From: Neohoeflea coraliihabitans
GTDB taxonomy: Bacteria; Pseudomonadota; Alphaproteobacteria; Rhizobiales; Rhizobiaceae
NCBI RefSeq assembly: GCF_019334345.1
Contig: NZ_JAHWQX010000002.1
Coordinates: forward strand, 744,001 to 808,000
DNA: 64,000 bases
Direction of reading: 5' to 3'
Shown one piece after another: positions 28,527-36,946 of the stretch; the first letter of the stretch is position 1; each line of letters opens with the position of its first letter. The translations under genes and the position numbers were made by a program. The notes beneath the pieces were generated by a model that worked only from the letters and a program-made list of their open reading frames with translations, was not told the DNA's origin and did not search any database.

Positions 28527-28557
28527 GCCGGCGAACGCGTTTTCGCCGGCTTTTTTT
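28527..28557 (+). terminator. Rho-independent terminator of the peroxiredoxin gene
   Basis: GCCGGCGAA (28527-28535) pairs perfectly with TTCGCCGGC (28542-28550) across a 6-nt loop, followed by seven T residues. Confidence 0.93.
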
Positions 28558-28626
28558 GTGGCATGCGGCAATTGAGCCGTTAAGGTGGGCCAGTCATACG
28601 CAAGATGTGATCTGAGGGAGAAGAGC

Positions 28627-29637
28627 ATGAAGATGATGATAGCGCGCACCAGCGCAGTGTTGGCGGCACTCGCCTTTGCCGGCGAGGCCATGGCGGTTGA
28701 ATGGAATGTGTCCTTGTGGGGCAAGCGGCGGGCCTTCACCGAACATGTCGAAAAGCTTGCGGAGCTGGTCGATCAGAAGACCAATGGCGATTTCACGCTC
28801 AATCTGAGCTATGGCGGACTGTCGAAGAACCGTGAAAATCTCGACGGCATTTCCATCGGTGCCTTTGAAATGGCCCAATTCTGCGCCGGCTATCACCGCG
28901 ACAAGAACCCATCGATCACCGTGCTCGAACTGCCGTTCCTCGGTGTCTCGACACTCGAGCAGGAGCGCGACGTGTCGATGGCGGTCTATGAGCACCCGGC
29001 GGTGCAGGAGGATCTGGCGCGCTGGAATGCGACGTTGCTGATGCCGTCGCCATTGCCCCAATACAACATCGTAGGTGTCGGCGAGGCGCCCCGGGCGCTT
29101 GCCGATTTCGAAGGTCTGACGGTGCGCGCCACCGGCGGTATCGGCTCGGCGATGGAAGCGGTGGGCGCCGTTCCGCAGTCGATGTCGGCGACGGAAGTGC
29201 GCCAGGCGATGGATTCCGGTGTCATCAAGGCAGCCAGCTTCGCGCCCCACGCGCATATGTCTTTCGGCACCATCGAGAATGCCAATTGGTGGACGACCAA
29301 TCTCAATCCCGGAACGGTCAATTGCCCGGTGGTGGTCAACACCGATGCGCTGGAAGCCCTTTCGGATGAGCATCGTGACGCCCTGATGGGCTCCGTCGAT
29401 GAAGCGCTTGATCATTACATCGAGTTCTACAACGAAAAGACGATGGCTGCCTGGGGGCCGGCGCTTGAAGAGCGCGGGATCGAAAAGGTGACCTTCTCCG
29501 ATGAAGAGATCGCCTCCTTCAAGGACAAGGTGGCCGGCCCGGCATCCGAGGCCTGGATCGAGGAAATGTCAGAGCGCGGCCTGCCGGCGCAGGAGCTCTA
29601 CGATCTGGTCAATGAAAAACTCGGCCAGTCGAACTGA
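28627..29637 (+). CDS. dctP: TRAP transporter substrate-binding protein
   Basis: Periplasmic receptor of a tripartite ATP-independent transporter. 336 residues with a signal peptide (cleavage after AMA, about residue 23) and the DctP fold (WNVSLWGKRRAFTEHVEKLAE, then ENLDGISIGAFEMAQFCAGY). LTVRATGGIGSAM carries the arginine that normally binds a carboxylate. GAGGGAG lies 8 nt before the ATG. The gene order P-Q-M is canonical. An organic acid ligand is likely, identity unknown. The N-terminus begins immediately after a strong terminator, so the operon has its own promoter. Confidence 0.9.
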   Translation: MKMMIARTSAVLAALAFAGEAMAVEWNVSLWGKRRAFTEHVEKLAELVDQKTNGDFTLNLSYGGLSKNRENLDGISIGAFEMAQFCAGYHRDKNPSITVLELPFLGVSTLEQERDVSMAVYEHPAVQEDLARWNATLLMPSPLPQYNIVGVGEAPRALADFEGLTVRATGGIGSAMEAVGAVPQSMSATEVRQAMDSGVIKAASFAPHAHMSFGTIENANWWTTNLNPGTVNCPVVVNTDALEALSDEHRDALMGSVDEALDHYIEFYNEKTMAAWGPALEERGIEKVTFSDEEIASFKDKVAGPASEAWIEEMSERGLPAQELYDLVNEKLGQSN

Positions 29638-29708
29638 TCGGCACGCGGTCGCGGCACCTGAATGGGAGCCGCGACCGTTTCAAGCGATGACAAGTGCGGG
29701 GGAACATC

Positions 29709-30356
29709 ATGGCCGGCGGTGCGCGTGTTCTTAGCGACGACAGCCGGCTGAGCCGGGTCGATCGTGCGCTCTATGCGCTCGAGCGGCAGCTCGCTCTGCT
29801 GAGCGGCCTGGCGATCTTCTCGCTGATGCTGCTTGCTGTGCTTTCAGTCGGCGGTCGCAACATCATCAGCCAGCCGCTGCCCGGCTATGTCGACTGGATC
29901 GAACAGGCGATGCCGCTGATTGCCTTTATGGGCATTTCCTTTGCGCAGCGCGACGGCGGTCACATCCGCATGGACATGTTCATCTCGATGCTTGAAGGGC
30001 GTGCTTTGTATGCCGTCGAACTGATCACCACCGTGGCGTTGCTTGTTCTGATGCTTCTGCTGGTGTGGGGGTCCTGGGCGCATTTTGCCCGCAGCTTCGA
30101 CTTTGCCGCGCCGCTGTGGAGCCGCGACAGCACGATGGATATCGCCCTGCCGATCTGGCCGGCAAAGCTGCTTGCGCCGGTGGCGTTTTTCGTATTGTGC
30201 CTTCGGCTTGTGCTGCAGGTCTGGGCCTATGGCCGGGCGGTCGTTACCGGCACCGCAACGCCGGTCGCCGTGCCGCTGATTGTCGATGCCGCGGCGCAGG
30301 CCGCCATGGAAGCCGAACACTTGTCAGATGCCGGCAGCCGGGGTCAACGCCCATGA
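29709..30356 (+). CDS. dctQ: TRAP transporter small permease
   Basis: 215 residues with four hydrophobic helices. The DctQ signature is GRNIISQPLPGYVDWIEQAM, followed by FMGISFAQRDGGHIRMD. The ATG at 29709 has GGGGG six nt upstream; a GTG at 29694 would be five codons earlier. Its stop overlaps the dctM start (ATGA), so both membrane subunits are made together. Confidence 0.9.
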   Translation: MAGGARVLSDDSRLSRVDRALYALERQLALLSGLAIFSLMLLAVLSVGGRNIISQPLPGYVDWIEQAMPLIAFMGISFAQRDGGHIRMDMFISMLEGRALYAVELITTVALLVLMLLLVWGSWAHFARSFDFAAPLWSRDSTMDIALPIWPAKLLAPVAFFVLCLRLVLQVWAYGRAVVTGTATPVAVPLIVDAAAQAAMEAEHLSDAGSRGQRP

Positions 30357-31753
30357 GCTCCATCGATATCGGCCTCGTCGTGACCGGCTTTCTTCTCCTT
30401 CTGGTCGTGCTTGGCATGCGCGTGGCCTTTGCCGCCGCGCTGTCCGGCCTCGTCGGACTGATCTGGATCTTCTGGTCGAAGCGCGGCTATGATCCGGACT
30501 CCTTCTTCTGGGCGCTGACAGTGGCGACCAAGACGGCCGGGCAAATTCCCCATTCGAAGCTGGCCAGCCAGGCGTTGAGCCTGATTCCGACCTTCATCCT
30601 GATCGGCTATCTCGCCTATCACGCCGGGCTGACCAAGGCGTTGTTCGAAGCAGCCAAACGCTGGATGGCGTGGGTGCCGGGCGGGTTGGCAGTTTCCACG
30701 GTGTTTGCCACAGCCGGTTTTGCCGCCGTGTCGGGGGCCTCGATCGCGACCTCCGCGGTGTTCGCGCGCATCGCCATTCCCGAAATGCTGGCGATCGGCT
30801 ACGACAAGCGCTTCGCAGCCGGGGTGGTGGCGGCCGGAGGGACGCTCGCAAGTCTGATCCCGCCGTCGGCGATCCTCGTCATCTACGCGATCATTGTCGA
30901 GCAGGATGTCGGCCGCCTGCTGCTTGCGGGATTCCTGCCGGGCATTTTTTCCGCCTTTGTCTATGCGGCGCTGATCATCGGCATGGCGCTGATGATCAAG
31001 GGCTTCGGACCGCCGGTGCGCGGTTTCACCTGGGGTCAACGCTTTGCTTCGCTGCCGCCGGTTCTGCCGATCCTGTTCGTTGTCGTGACCATCATCTTCT
31101 TCGTCTACAATCCATTTGGCGGCGACGCGTGGGGCACGCCGACGGAAGGCGGAGCACTTGGCGCCTTCGTGGTCTTCGTGATGGCGTTGATCAAGGGGAT
31201 GCGCTGGCCGCAACTGAAAGATGCGCTGCTGGAATCAGCAAAATTGTCGGTGATGATCTTCACCATCATCTGGGGCGTCCTGATCTATGTGCGCTTTCTT
31301 GGATTTGCCGACCTGCCGGGCGCCTTTTCCGATTGGATCACGTCGTTGACCCTGCCGCCGATGCTGATCCTTGTCTGCATCCTCTTATCCTATGCGGTGC
31401 TCGGCATGTTCATGGATGCGATCGGCATGATGCTGCTGACGCTGCCGGTGGTCTATCCGGCGGTAATGGCGCTGAATGGCGGCGAGGCCGTTTCAGCGGC
31501 CGAGAGCACCTTTGGTATGTCGGGAACGATGTGCGCTGTCTGGTTCGGCATTCTCGTGGTCAAGATGGCGGAATTCTGCCTGATCACACCGCCGATCGGG
31601 CTCAACTGTTTCGTGGTCGCCGGCGTGCGCGATGATCTGACGGTGCAGGATGTCTTCCGCGGCGTCACGCCGTTCTTCCTCGCCGATGCGGTCACCATTG
31701 CCCTGCTCGTGGCGTTCCCGGCCATCGTCCTGTGGCTGCCAAGCCAGATTTAG
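30353..31753 (+). CDS. dctM: TRAP transporter large permease
   Basis: 466 residues with about 12 membrane helices, the Na+-coupled transport channel. Family motifs visible: FILIGYLAYHAGLTKALFEA, SGASIATSAVFARIAIPEML, GTLASLIPPSAILVIYAI and ITPPIGLNCFVVAGV. The ATG at 30353 overlaps dctQ. The operon ends here and converges on the large minus-strand operon, whose last gene stops 13 nt away. Confidence 0.93.
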   Translation: MSSIDIGLVVTGFLLLLVVLGMRVAFAAALSGLVGLIWIFWSKRGYDPDSFFWALTVATKTAGQIPHSKLASQALSLIPTFILIGYLAYHAGLTKALFEAAKRWMAWVPGGLAVSTVFATAGFAAVSGASIATSAVFARIAIPEMLAIGYDKRFAAGVVAAGGTLASLIPPSAILVIYAIIVEQDVGRLLLAGFLPGIFSAFVYAALIIGMALMIKGFGPPVRGFTWGQRFASLPPVLPILFVVVTIIFFVYNPFGGDAWGTPTEGGALGAFVVFVMALIKGMRWPQLKDALLESAKLSVMIFTIIWGVLIYVRFLGFADLPGAFSDWITSLTLPPMLILVCILLSYAVLGMFMDAIGMMLLTLPVVYPAVMALNGGEAVSAAESTFGMSGTMCAVWFGILVVKMAEFCLITPPIGLNCFVVAGVRDDLTVQDVFRGVTPFFLADAVTIALLVAFPAIVLWLPSQI

Positions 31754-31766
31754 GCGGCGATCTCGA

Positions 31767-33359
31767 TCATAGCCGCAGCACCGAGGCGCCCTGGGTTCTG
31801 CCGCTTTCAATGGCGGCATGGGCATTGCCGGCTTCCTCCAGCGGGAAAACCGCGGGGGCGTCGATCGTCAGATGACCCTGGGCCAGCGCCTCGAACAGAC
31901 GGCCCGATTGCCGTTGCATGGTGGTGCGATCGAAAACGTAGTGGCCATAATTGGGCCGCGACAGGGTGATGGATTTCGACGCCAGCGGACCGATTTCGCG
32001 CGGTCCGATATCGCCGGACGCCTGACCGTAGCTGACCAGGTGTCCACGTATGGCCAGCGCGTCCAGCGAGGCGGAAAAGCTGTCGCGGCCGATCGCGTCG
32101 TAGATAACGTCGGCGCCGCGCCCGTCCGTGAGATCGCGCACGCCGTCAAGAAATTCGTGTCCACGCCCGATCAGAACCTCGCGTGCTCCATTGGCATAGG
32201 CTGCCTGCGCCTTGTCGCGGGTCGAGACCGTGCCGATGACGAGGGCGCCAAGTGCTGACGCCCACTGAGTGAGGAGCGAGCCGGCGCCGCCGGCAGCAGC
32301 GTGGACGACAACGATCTCACCGGGCCGGACCGGGTGCACATCGTGCAAGAGGAATCCGGCGGTCATGCCTTTCAGGAGGCCGGCAGCAGCACGCTCGTCC
32401 GGCAATGCATCCGGCAACCGGGCGACGAGCGCCGCATCCATGGTGCGCAACGAGACATAGGCTCCCGGCGGGGCACAGGCGTAGCCAACCCGGTCTCCGA
32501 CGGCGAGATGCGACACCGCCGGGCCGACGCTTTCAACAATGCCGACAGCCTCCATGCCGGGGATGCCGGGCGGCGCAACCAGATCGAAATAGCCGGTGCG
32601 GCAATAGATGTCGATGAAGTTCACCCCGGCATAGGTCTGGCGTATGCGCACTTCGCCCGGGCCGGGCGGCGCCACACTGACATGGCGCTGTACCAGGACT
32701 TCCGGGCCGCCATGCCGGTCTATCAGGATGGCGCTCCCCATAGCCGGGCCAGGCGCCAGGCCGGCCGTCGAGCCAGGTGCCGAAGCGGGTGCTGCGATCG
32801 CGGCGGCGGTTCGTGGAGGGGTCGCGCTGTCCGGTCTGGTATCCAGCCTATCAGATTGGCTGACGCCCTGCGCCCGCGCGACGCGAAGAGTGGCCCCAGC
32901 CGCCCCCGCCCCCTTTCGAATATGGGTCTCGAGGCCGCGCATGCCGGCGCGATAAATGTCTTTGGCAACCAGAGCCGAAAGTTCGGCGCGACGTTCGGGC
33001 GGCGGATCGAATGTCGACCGCCATTCCCAGAAAGTCGCGCCCCCTTGATGCGCCGGGTCGGTCACCGGCCGCAGCCGGATCGTGGCGACATAATTGTATA
33101 GGGGCAGCGGCGAATCGAGCAGGCAGTAGGTGAGTTCACGGGCCTGATCGTCGAGCTGCAGCAGCTGTTCGCGCAACCGGCCGCCATCTTGAAGGCTGAA
33201 GGAGCGGACCGCTCCGACCTCATCCGAGGGAGCGTCGTCCTCGATGGCGCTCGTCGCAATGGCCGGATGCCATTCGACATGCGAATTGAAGTCGCGCAGC
33301 CAATGCCAGAGCGTGTCGATCGGCACGTTGACGATCGCCGTCTCGACGACCCGCGTCAT
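31767..33359 (-). CDS. SRPBCC domain fused to quinone oxidoreductase-type MDR
   Basis: 530 residues from the ATG at 33359. Residues 1-148 form an SRPBCC (polyketide cyclase-like) domain (VNVPIDTLWHWLRDFNSHVEWHP, then GRLREQLLQLDD). An Ala/Pro-rich linker (about 150-206) leads to a medium-chain reductase without zinc ligands (208-530), with YAGVNFIDIYCRTGYF and NADPH-binding HAAAGGAGSLL (353-363). Such reductases act on quinones or enones. The SRPBCC half resembles the separate protein encoded 49 nt upstream. Last gene of the twelve-gene operon; the fusion suggests substrate capture coupled to reduction, which is inference. Confidence 0.85.
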   Translation of the reverse strand: MTRVVETAIVNVPIDTLWHWLRDFNSHVEWHPAIATSAIEDDAPSDEVGAVRSFSLQDGGRLREQLLQLDDQARELTYCLLDSPLPLYNYVATIRLRPVTDPAHQGGATFWEWRSTFDPPPERRAELSALVAKDIYRAGMRGLETHIRKGAGAAGATLRVARAQGVSQSDRLDTRPDSATPPRTAAAIAAPASAPGSTAGLAPGPAMGSAILIDRHGGPEVLVQRHVSVAPPGPGEVRIRQTYAGVNFIDIYCRTGYFDLVAPPGIPGMEAVGIVESVGPAVSHLAVGDRVGYACAPPGAYVSLRTMDAALVARLPDALPDERAAAGLLKGMTAGFLLHDVHPVRPGEIVVVHAAAGGAGSLLTQWASALGALVIGTVSTRDKAQAAYANGAREVLIGRGHEFLDGVRDLTDGRGADVIYDAIGRDSFSASLDALAIRGHLVSYGQASGDIGPREIGPLASKSITLSRPNYGHYVFDRTTMQRQSGRLFEALAQGHLTIDAPAVFPLEEAGNAHAAIESGRTQGASVLRL

Positions 33360-33408
33360 GCGCCGAGCTCTTGAGAGGCCGCACGCTGAACGCTGCTCAT
33401 CATCGTCA

Positions 33409-33849
33409 TCACCGCCCGCCGAAAGCCGACTTGAGCGCGTTGAATGCGTTCTGGAAGACATGCGTGCCGATTTGTTCGATCAGCGCACGCTCGCGATCGG
33501 GGGGACAGTCGAAATCAGCCTGCCATTCGGCAAAGGTCCGGTTGCCATCCGTGATCGGCGTCAGGCTCAGTTTGGCGATATAGTTTTCGACCCCCATCGG
33601 GCTTTCGAGAATCGCATAGGTGCAATTCAAGTCGTAGTCCGACAGGCCAAGCAGTTGCTCGCGGATGCGCCCGCCGTCCTTGAGCGTAAAATTGCGGATG
33701 CAACCGATCTTGTCGGATGGCAGACCCTGTTCGATGCGACTTTCCGCGACGAAGGGCGTCCATTCCGGCAGAGCATTGAAGTCGCGGATCCGCGCCCAGA
33801 CGCTGGCCGCCGGAGCGTGGATCACGCTGGAGACGTATACGCGTGGCAT
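33409..33849 (-). CDS. SRPBCC family protein
   Basis: 146 residues, one SRPBCC/START-like domain with a hydrophobic ligand pocket: SSVIHAPAASVWARIRDFNA, then GCIRNFTLKDGGRIREQLLG and FAEWQADFDCPPDRE. It shares the order and wording of motifs with the N-terminal domain of the next protein (RDFN, SL/TLxDGGRxREQLL, EWxxxFDxPP), so they are paralogues. It lies 9 nt after the flotillin gene. Probably binds a small hydrophobic compound; ligand unknown. Confidence 0.85.
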   Translation of the reverse strand: MPRVYVSSVIHAPAASVWARIRDFNALPEWTPFVAESRIEQGLPSDKIGCIRNFTLKDGGRIREQLLGLSDYDLNCTYAILESPMGVENYIAKLSLTPITDGNRTFAEWQADFDCPPDRERALIEQIGTHVFQNAFNALKSAFGGR

Positions 33850-33858
33850 GGGTCCTCC

Positions 33859-36072
33859 TCAGCGGTCCCGGTCGCGGTCGCGGTCATCGTCATCCGCGTC
33901 CTTTCCGGAGCCGGCTTTGCCTTTCTTCCTGTCCTCAGCCTTTTGCACCAGATTGGTCATGTCCTTGGCGTCGCGCAGCACGTCGGTCATGCGGCCCATG
34001 GAGCCCCCCTCGATGCCGATCTCCTTCATCAGATTGTCGATCATCGGCGCCTGGACCCGGTAGCGCAGCGCCGAGTCGATCACCTCGTCCGTGACGTTCC
34101 TGCCGCCCCCGTCATGACCATTGATGCCATCCACGTGCAGGATCTTGATGCCTTCGATCTTCTCCATCGGGCGAACGCTTTCGCGAACGATGCCCTCGAT
34201 CCGGTCAAGCAATTTCTCGCGGATACGGGCCTGGCGCGCGGGCTCGGACAGGACGTTCTCGGATTCGTTGAGGGCGCGCCGACCGGCAGCGTCGACCTGA
34301 TACCGTTCGCTGGAGGCAAGAGCAGCAATCTTCTCAGCCTCCGCCTGGGCGTTGGCGGCAATCGTCTGAGCCTCGGCGAGGCTCTTGGCCGCCTTCATCT
34401 CGGCTTCGGCCTTGGCCGTGATGCGGATCGTCTCGCGCTCAACCTCGCGCTCGGTGGAGATGCGCTCGGTCAACTTGCGGCGTTCGGCGATTTCCTTCTC
34501 GCGGGCGGTGAGTGCCTGTTCCTCAGCCTGGTAGACCTTGGCGCGCACTGCGGCGGCAGCGGCGAGAGCGGCTGAGCGTTCCTGGGACTTCTTGGCAAGC
34601 TCGACCGCCTTGTCGACCTCGGCAAGTTCGAGAATGCGATCGCGCTCGATATGCGCCTTGCGGATCTCGCGCTCGTTGACGACGCGCGCCTCGGCAACGG
34701 CCCGGTCGGTTGCCAGGCGGGCCCGCTCGACCTCCTCCTGCATGGCGATCTCGGCTTCCTCGAACGCCTGCTGCTTGGCCAGTTGCAAGGCATCAAGACG
34801 GCGTTCGCGCTCGATGCGGATCTCGTCAAGCGCCCGATCCTGGGCGACGCGCTCGGCCGCGGTCAGCTGTTCCTGAACGATCTCGTTGCGCTTCTTCTCG
34901 GCCTCGGCCTGGGCCAGTTCGACGGCCTTGGCGGCGATGGTGATCTGCCGCTCGAGCGCATGGATCTCGATGGCTTTTTCGCTGGCGATCTCCCGCTCGC
35001 GGCGCTCGAGATCGCGCTGGATTCGGACCTTTTCCAGCTCGAGTTCCAGATGCAGCTGCTCGCGTTCGGTCGCTTCGCGGCTCTTGATTTCCGCTTCATC
35101 GATCGCACGACGGCGAGCGATCTCGCGACGCTGGGTCTCCTCCTCGGACTTGATCCGCTCGTCGGTAATGGCCCGCTCCTGGGCAAGCCGCGCTTTCTCG
35201 ATCGCTTCGCGCGAGGTGAGTTGCGCCTGCTCTGATTCCTGTTCCTTCAGGGCGCGTTCGCGCACCAGTTCGCTGCGCTGCGCCGCCCGGCGGATCTCCA
35301 GTTCGCGTTCCTGTTCAAGGCGGGCATATTCCTGGTCGCGGTCAATTTCCAGCACCTGCTTCTGAGCCGTCAGGTTCTGCGACCGGATCTCAACCAGCGT
35401 GCGCTGTTCGATCTCGTTGCGCATCTTGCGGCGCGCCTCGATCGATTCGGTGATCTGGGTCAGACCTTCAGCGTCGAAAGCGTTGGAAGGGTCGAAATAT
35501 TCGAGCCCGGTCTGGTCGAGATCGGCGATGGCGACGGCGTCGAGTTCAAGGCCGTTGCGGATAAGCGCCTGGGCTGCAAGCTCCTTGACCGCTTCGGCAA
35601 ACTCGCCGCGCTGCTCGTGCATCTCCTCAAGCGTCATGCGCGCTGCGATGGTGCGCATGGCGGAGGCGAACTTGCCCTCAAGCAGCGTGATCAGGCCGTC
35701 CTCCTGCATCGTGCGGGCACCGAGCGTCTGGGCAGCTGCGGCAACCGCCGATTTCGTCGCCCCCACCTCGACGAAGAACTCGGCGGTGATGTCGACGCGC
35801 ATGCGGTTCTTGGTGATCAATGCCTGCTCATTGCGGCGCGGCACCTCGATGCGCATGACATTCATGTTGACAGGCGTGATCTCATGCAGGACCGGAATGA
35901 CGAAGGCGCCGCCATTGACGACCACCTTTTCACCGAGAAAGCCGGTGCGAACGAAGGCGATTTCCTTGGTCGAGCGCCGGTACAACCAGCGCAGGATGTA
36001 CACTGCAACGACGATGGCGATGACGATGGCGACGAGCCAGATCAATGCCGTCCCGATCAATTCCCCTGACAT
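33859..36072 (-). CDS. Flotillin-like SPFH scaffold protein with long coiled coil
   Basis: 737 residues. One N-terminal membrane helix (7-28), an SPFH domain (about 30-210: GEKVVVNGGAFVIPVLHEIT, IEVPRRNEQALITKNRMRVD), then an unusually long charged coiled-coil segment (about 215-610). A short globular part (RYRVQAPMIDNLMKEIGIEG) and an acidic/basic tail DADDDDRDRDRDR end it. Flotillins form membrane microdomains that gather membrane proteins. AGGGAGGA precedes the ATG. It sits between transporter/Tm-1-like genes and enzymes, 43 nt after the TIM-barrel gene, so a role in assembling the transporter is plausible but not shown. Confidence 0.88.
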   Translation of the reverse strand: MSGELIGTALIWLVAIVIAIVVAVYILRWLYRRSTKEIAFVRTGFLGEKVVVNGGAFVIPVLHEITPVNMNVMRIEVPRRNEQALITKNRMRVDITAEFFVEVGATKSAVAAAAQTLGARTMQEDGLITLLEGKFASAMRTIAARMTLEEMHEQRGEFAEAVKELAAQALIRNGLELDAVAIADLDQTGLEYFDPSNAFDAEGLTQITESIEARRKMRNEIEQRTLVEIRSQNLTAQKQVLEIDRDQEYARLEQERELEIRRAAQRSELVRERALKEQESEQAQLTSREAIEKARLAQERAITDERIKSEEETQRREIARRRAIDEAEIKSREATEREQLHLELELEKVRIQRDLERREREIASEKAIEIHALERQITIAAKAVELAQAEAEKKRNEIVQEQLTAAERVAQDRALDEIRIERERRLDALQLAKQQAFEEAEIAMQEEVERARLATDRAVAEARVVNEREIRKAHIERDRILELAEVDKAVELAKKSQERSAALAAAAAVRAKVYQAEEQALTAREKEIAERRKLTERISTEREVERETIRITAKAEAEMKAAKSLAEAQTIAANAQAEAEKIAALASSERYQVDAAGRRALNESENVLSEPARQARIREKLLDRIEGIVRESVRPMEKIEGIKILHVDGINGHDGGGRNVTDEVIDSALRYRVQAPMIDNLMKEIGIEGGSMGRMTDVLRDAKDMTNLVQKAEDRKKGKAGSGKDADDDDRDRDRDR

Positions 36073-36115
36073 GAGTAGTCCTCCCTGAAAGTCATGGTGA
36101 CGCGGCGCGAGCGCC

Positions 36116-36946
36116 TCAGAATGTCACCGACTTGAACTTGCGTGTCTGTTCGGTCAGCGCGGTTTCCGTCGGCAGCCGCTCCATCGATGAGGCGCCGTAG
36201 AAACCGTGACAGTTTTCGGTCTTATTGAGAACGAAGCCAGCGTCGTCGGGCGAAGCGACGGGGCCGCCATGCACAAGCACGATGGCATCCTTGTTGACCT
36301 TGAGCGCCGCCTCGGCCCATTCGTCGACCATCGCCGGACAGTCTTCAAGCTTCAGCGCCGTTTCCGCGCCGATCGAGCCGCCGGTGGTCAGGCCGAGATG
36401 GCAGACGATAATGTCGGCGCCTGCGCGCGCCATCTCGGTGGCTTCCTCGGCACTGAACACATAGGGCGTTGTCAGCATGTCGAGACCATTGGCCATGCGC
36501 ACCAGGTCAATCTCCTGGCCGTAGGACATGCCGGTCTCCTCGAGATTGGCGCGAAATGTGCCGTCGATCAGGCCGACGGTCGGAAAATTCTGGATCCCGG
36601 CGAAACCCATCTCCTTCAGCTTGGGCAGAAAGCTGTCGAACATGCAGAACGGATCCGTGCCGTTGACGCCGGCGAGCACCGGTGTGCGCTTGACGACCGG
36701 CAGGATTTCGCTGGCCATCTCGACTACGATCTCATTGGCATTGCCATAGGCAAGCAGACCGGACAAGGAGCCGCGGCCGGCCATGCGATAGCGGCCGGAA
36801 TTGTAGATGACGATCAGATCGATGCCGCCTTCTTCCTCGCACTTGGCCGACAGTCCGGTGCCGGCACCACCACCGATGATCGGCACGCGGTCGCGTTTCA
36901 TCTTCTGAAACTTCTGCATCAGCGCGTGGCGTTCAAATCTTGGCAT
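36116..36946 (-). CDS. TIM-barrel PEP-hydrolase-like protein (Tm-1 C-terminal half)
   Basis: 276 residues of the PEP_hydrolase/TIM-barrel signal transduction family: [69 protein letters not shown], and [13 protein letters not shown]. In plant Tm-1 proteins this domain follows a UPF0261 domain in one chain. Here it starts 1 nt inside the stop of the UPF0261-bearing gene (TGATG), so the two halves are separate but translationally coupled. The enzyme activity of the family is poorly defined. Confidence 0.85.
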   Translation of the reverse strand: MPRFERHALMQKFQKMKRDRVPIIGGGAGTGLSAKCEEEGGIDLIVIYNSGRYRMAGRGSLSGLLAYGNANEIVVEMASEILPVVKRTPVLAGVNGTDPFCMFDSFLPKLKEMGFAGIQNFPTVGLIDGTFRANLEETGMSYGQEIDLVRMANGLDMLTTPYVFSAEEATEMARAGADIIVCHLGLTTGGSIGAETALKLEDCPAMVDEWAEAALKVNKDAIVLVHGGPVASPDDAGFVLNKTENCHGFYGASSMERLPTETALTEQTRKFKSVTF

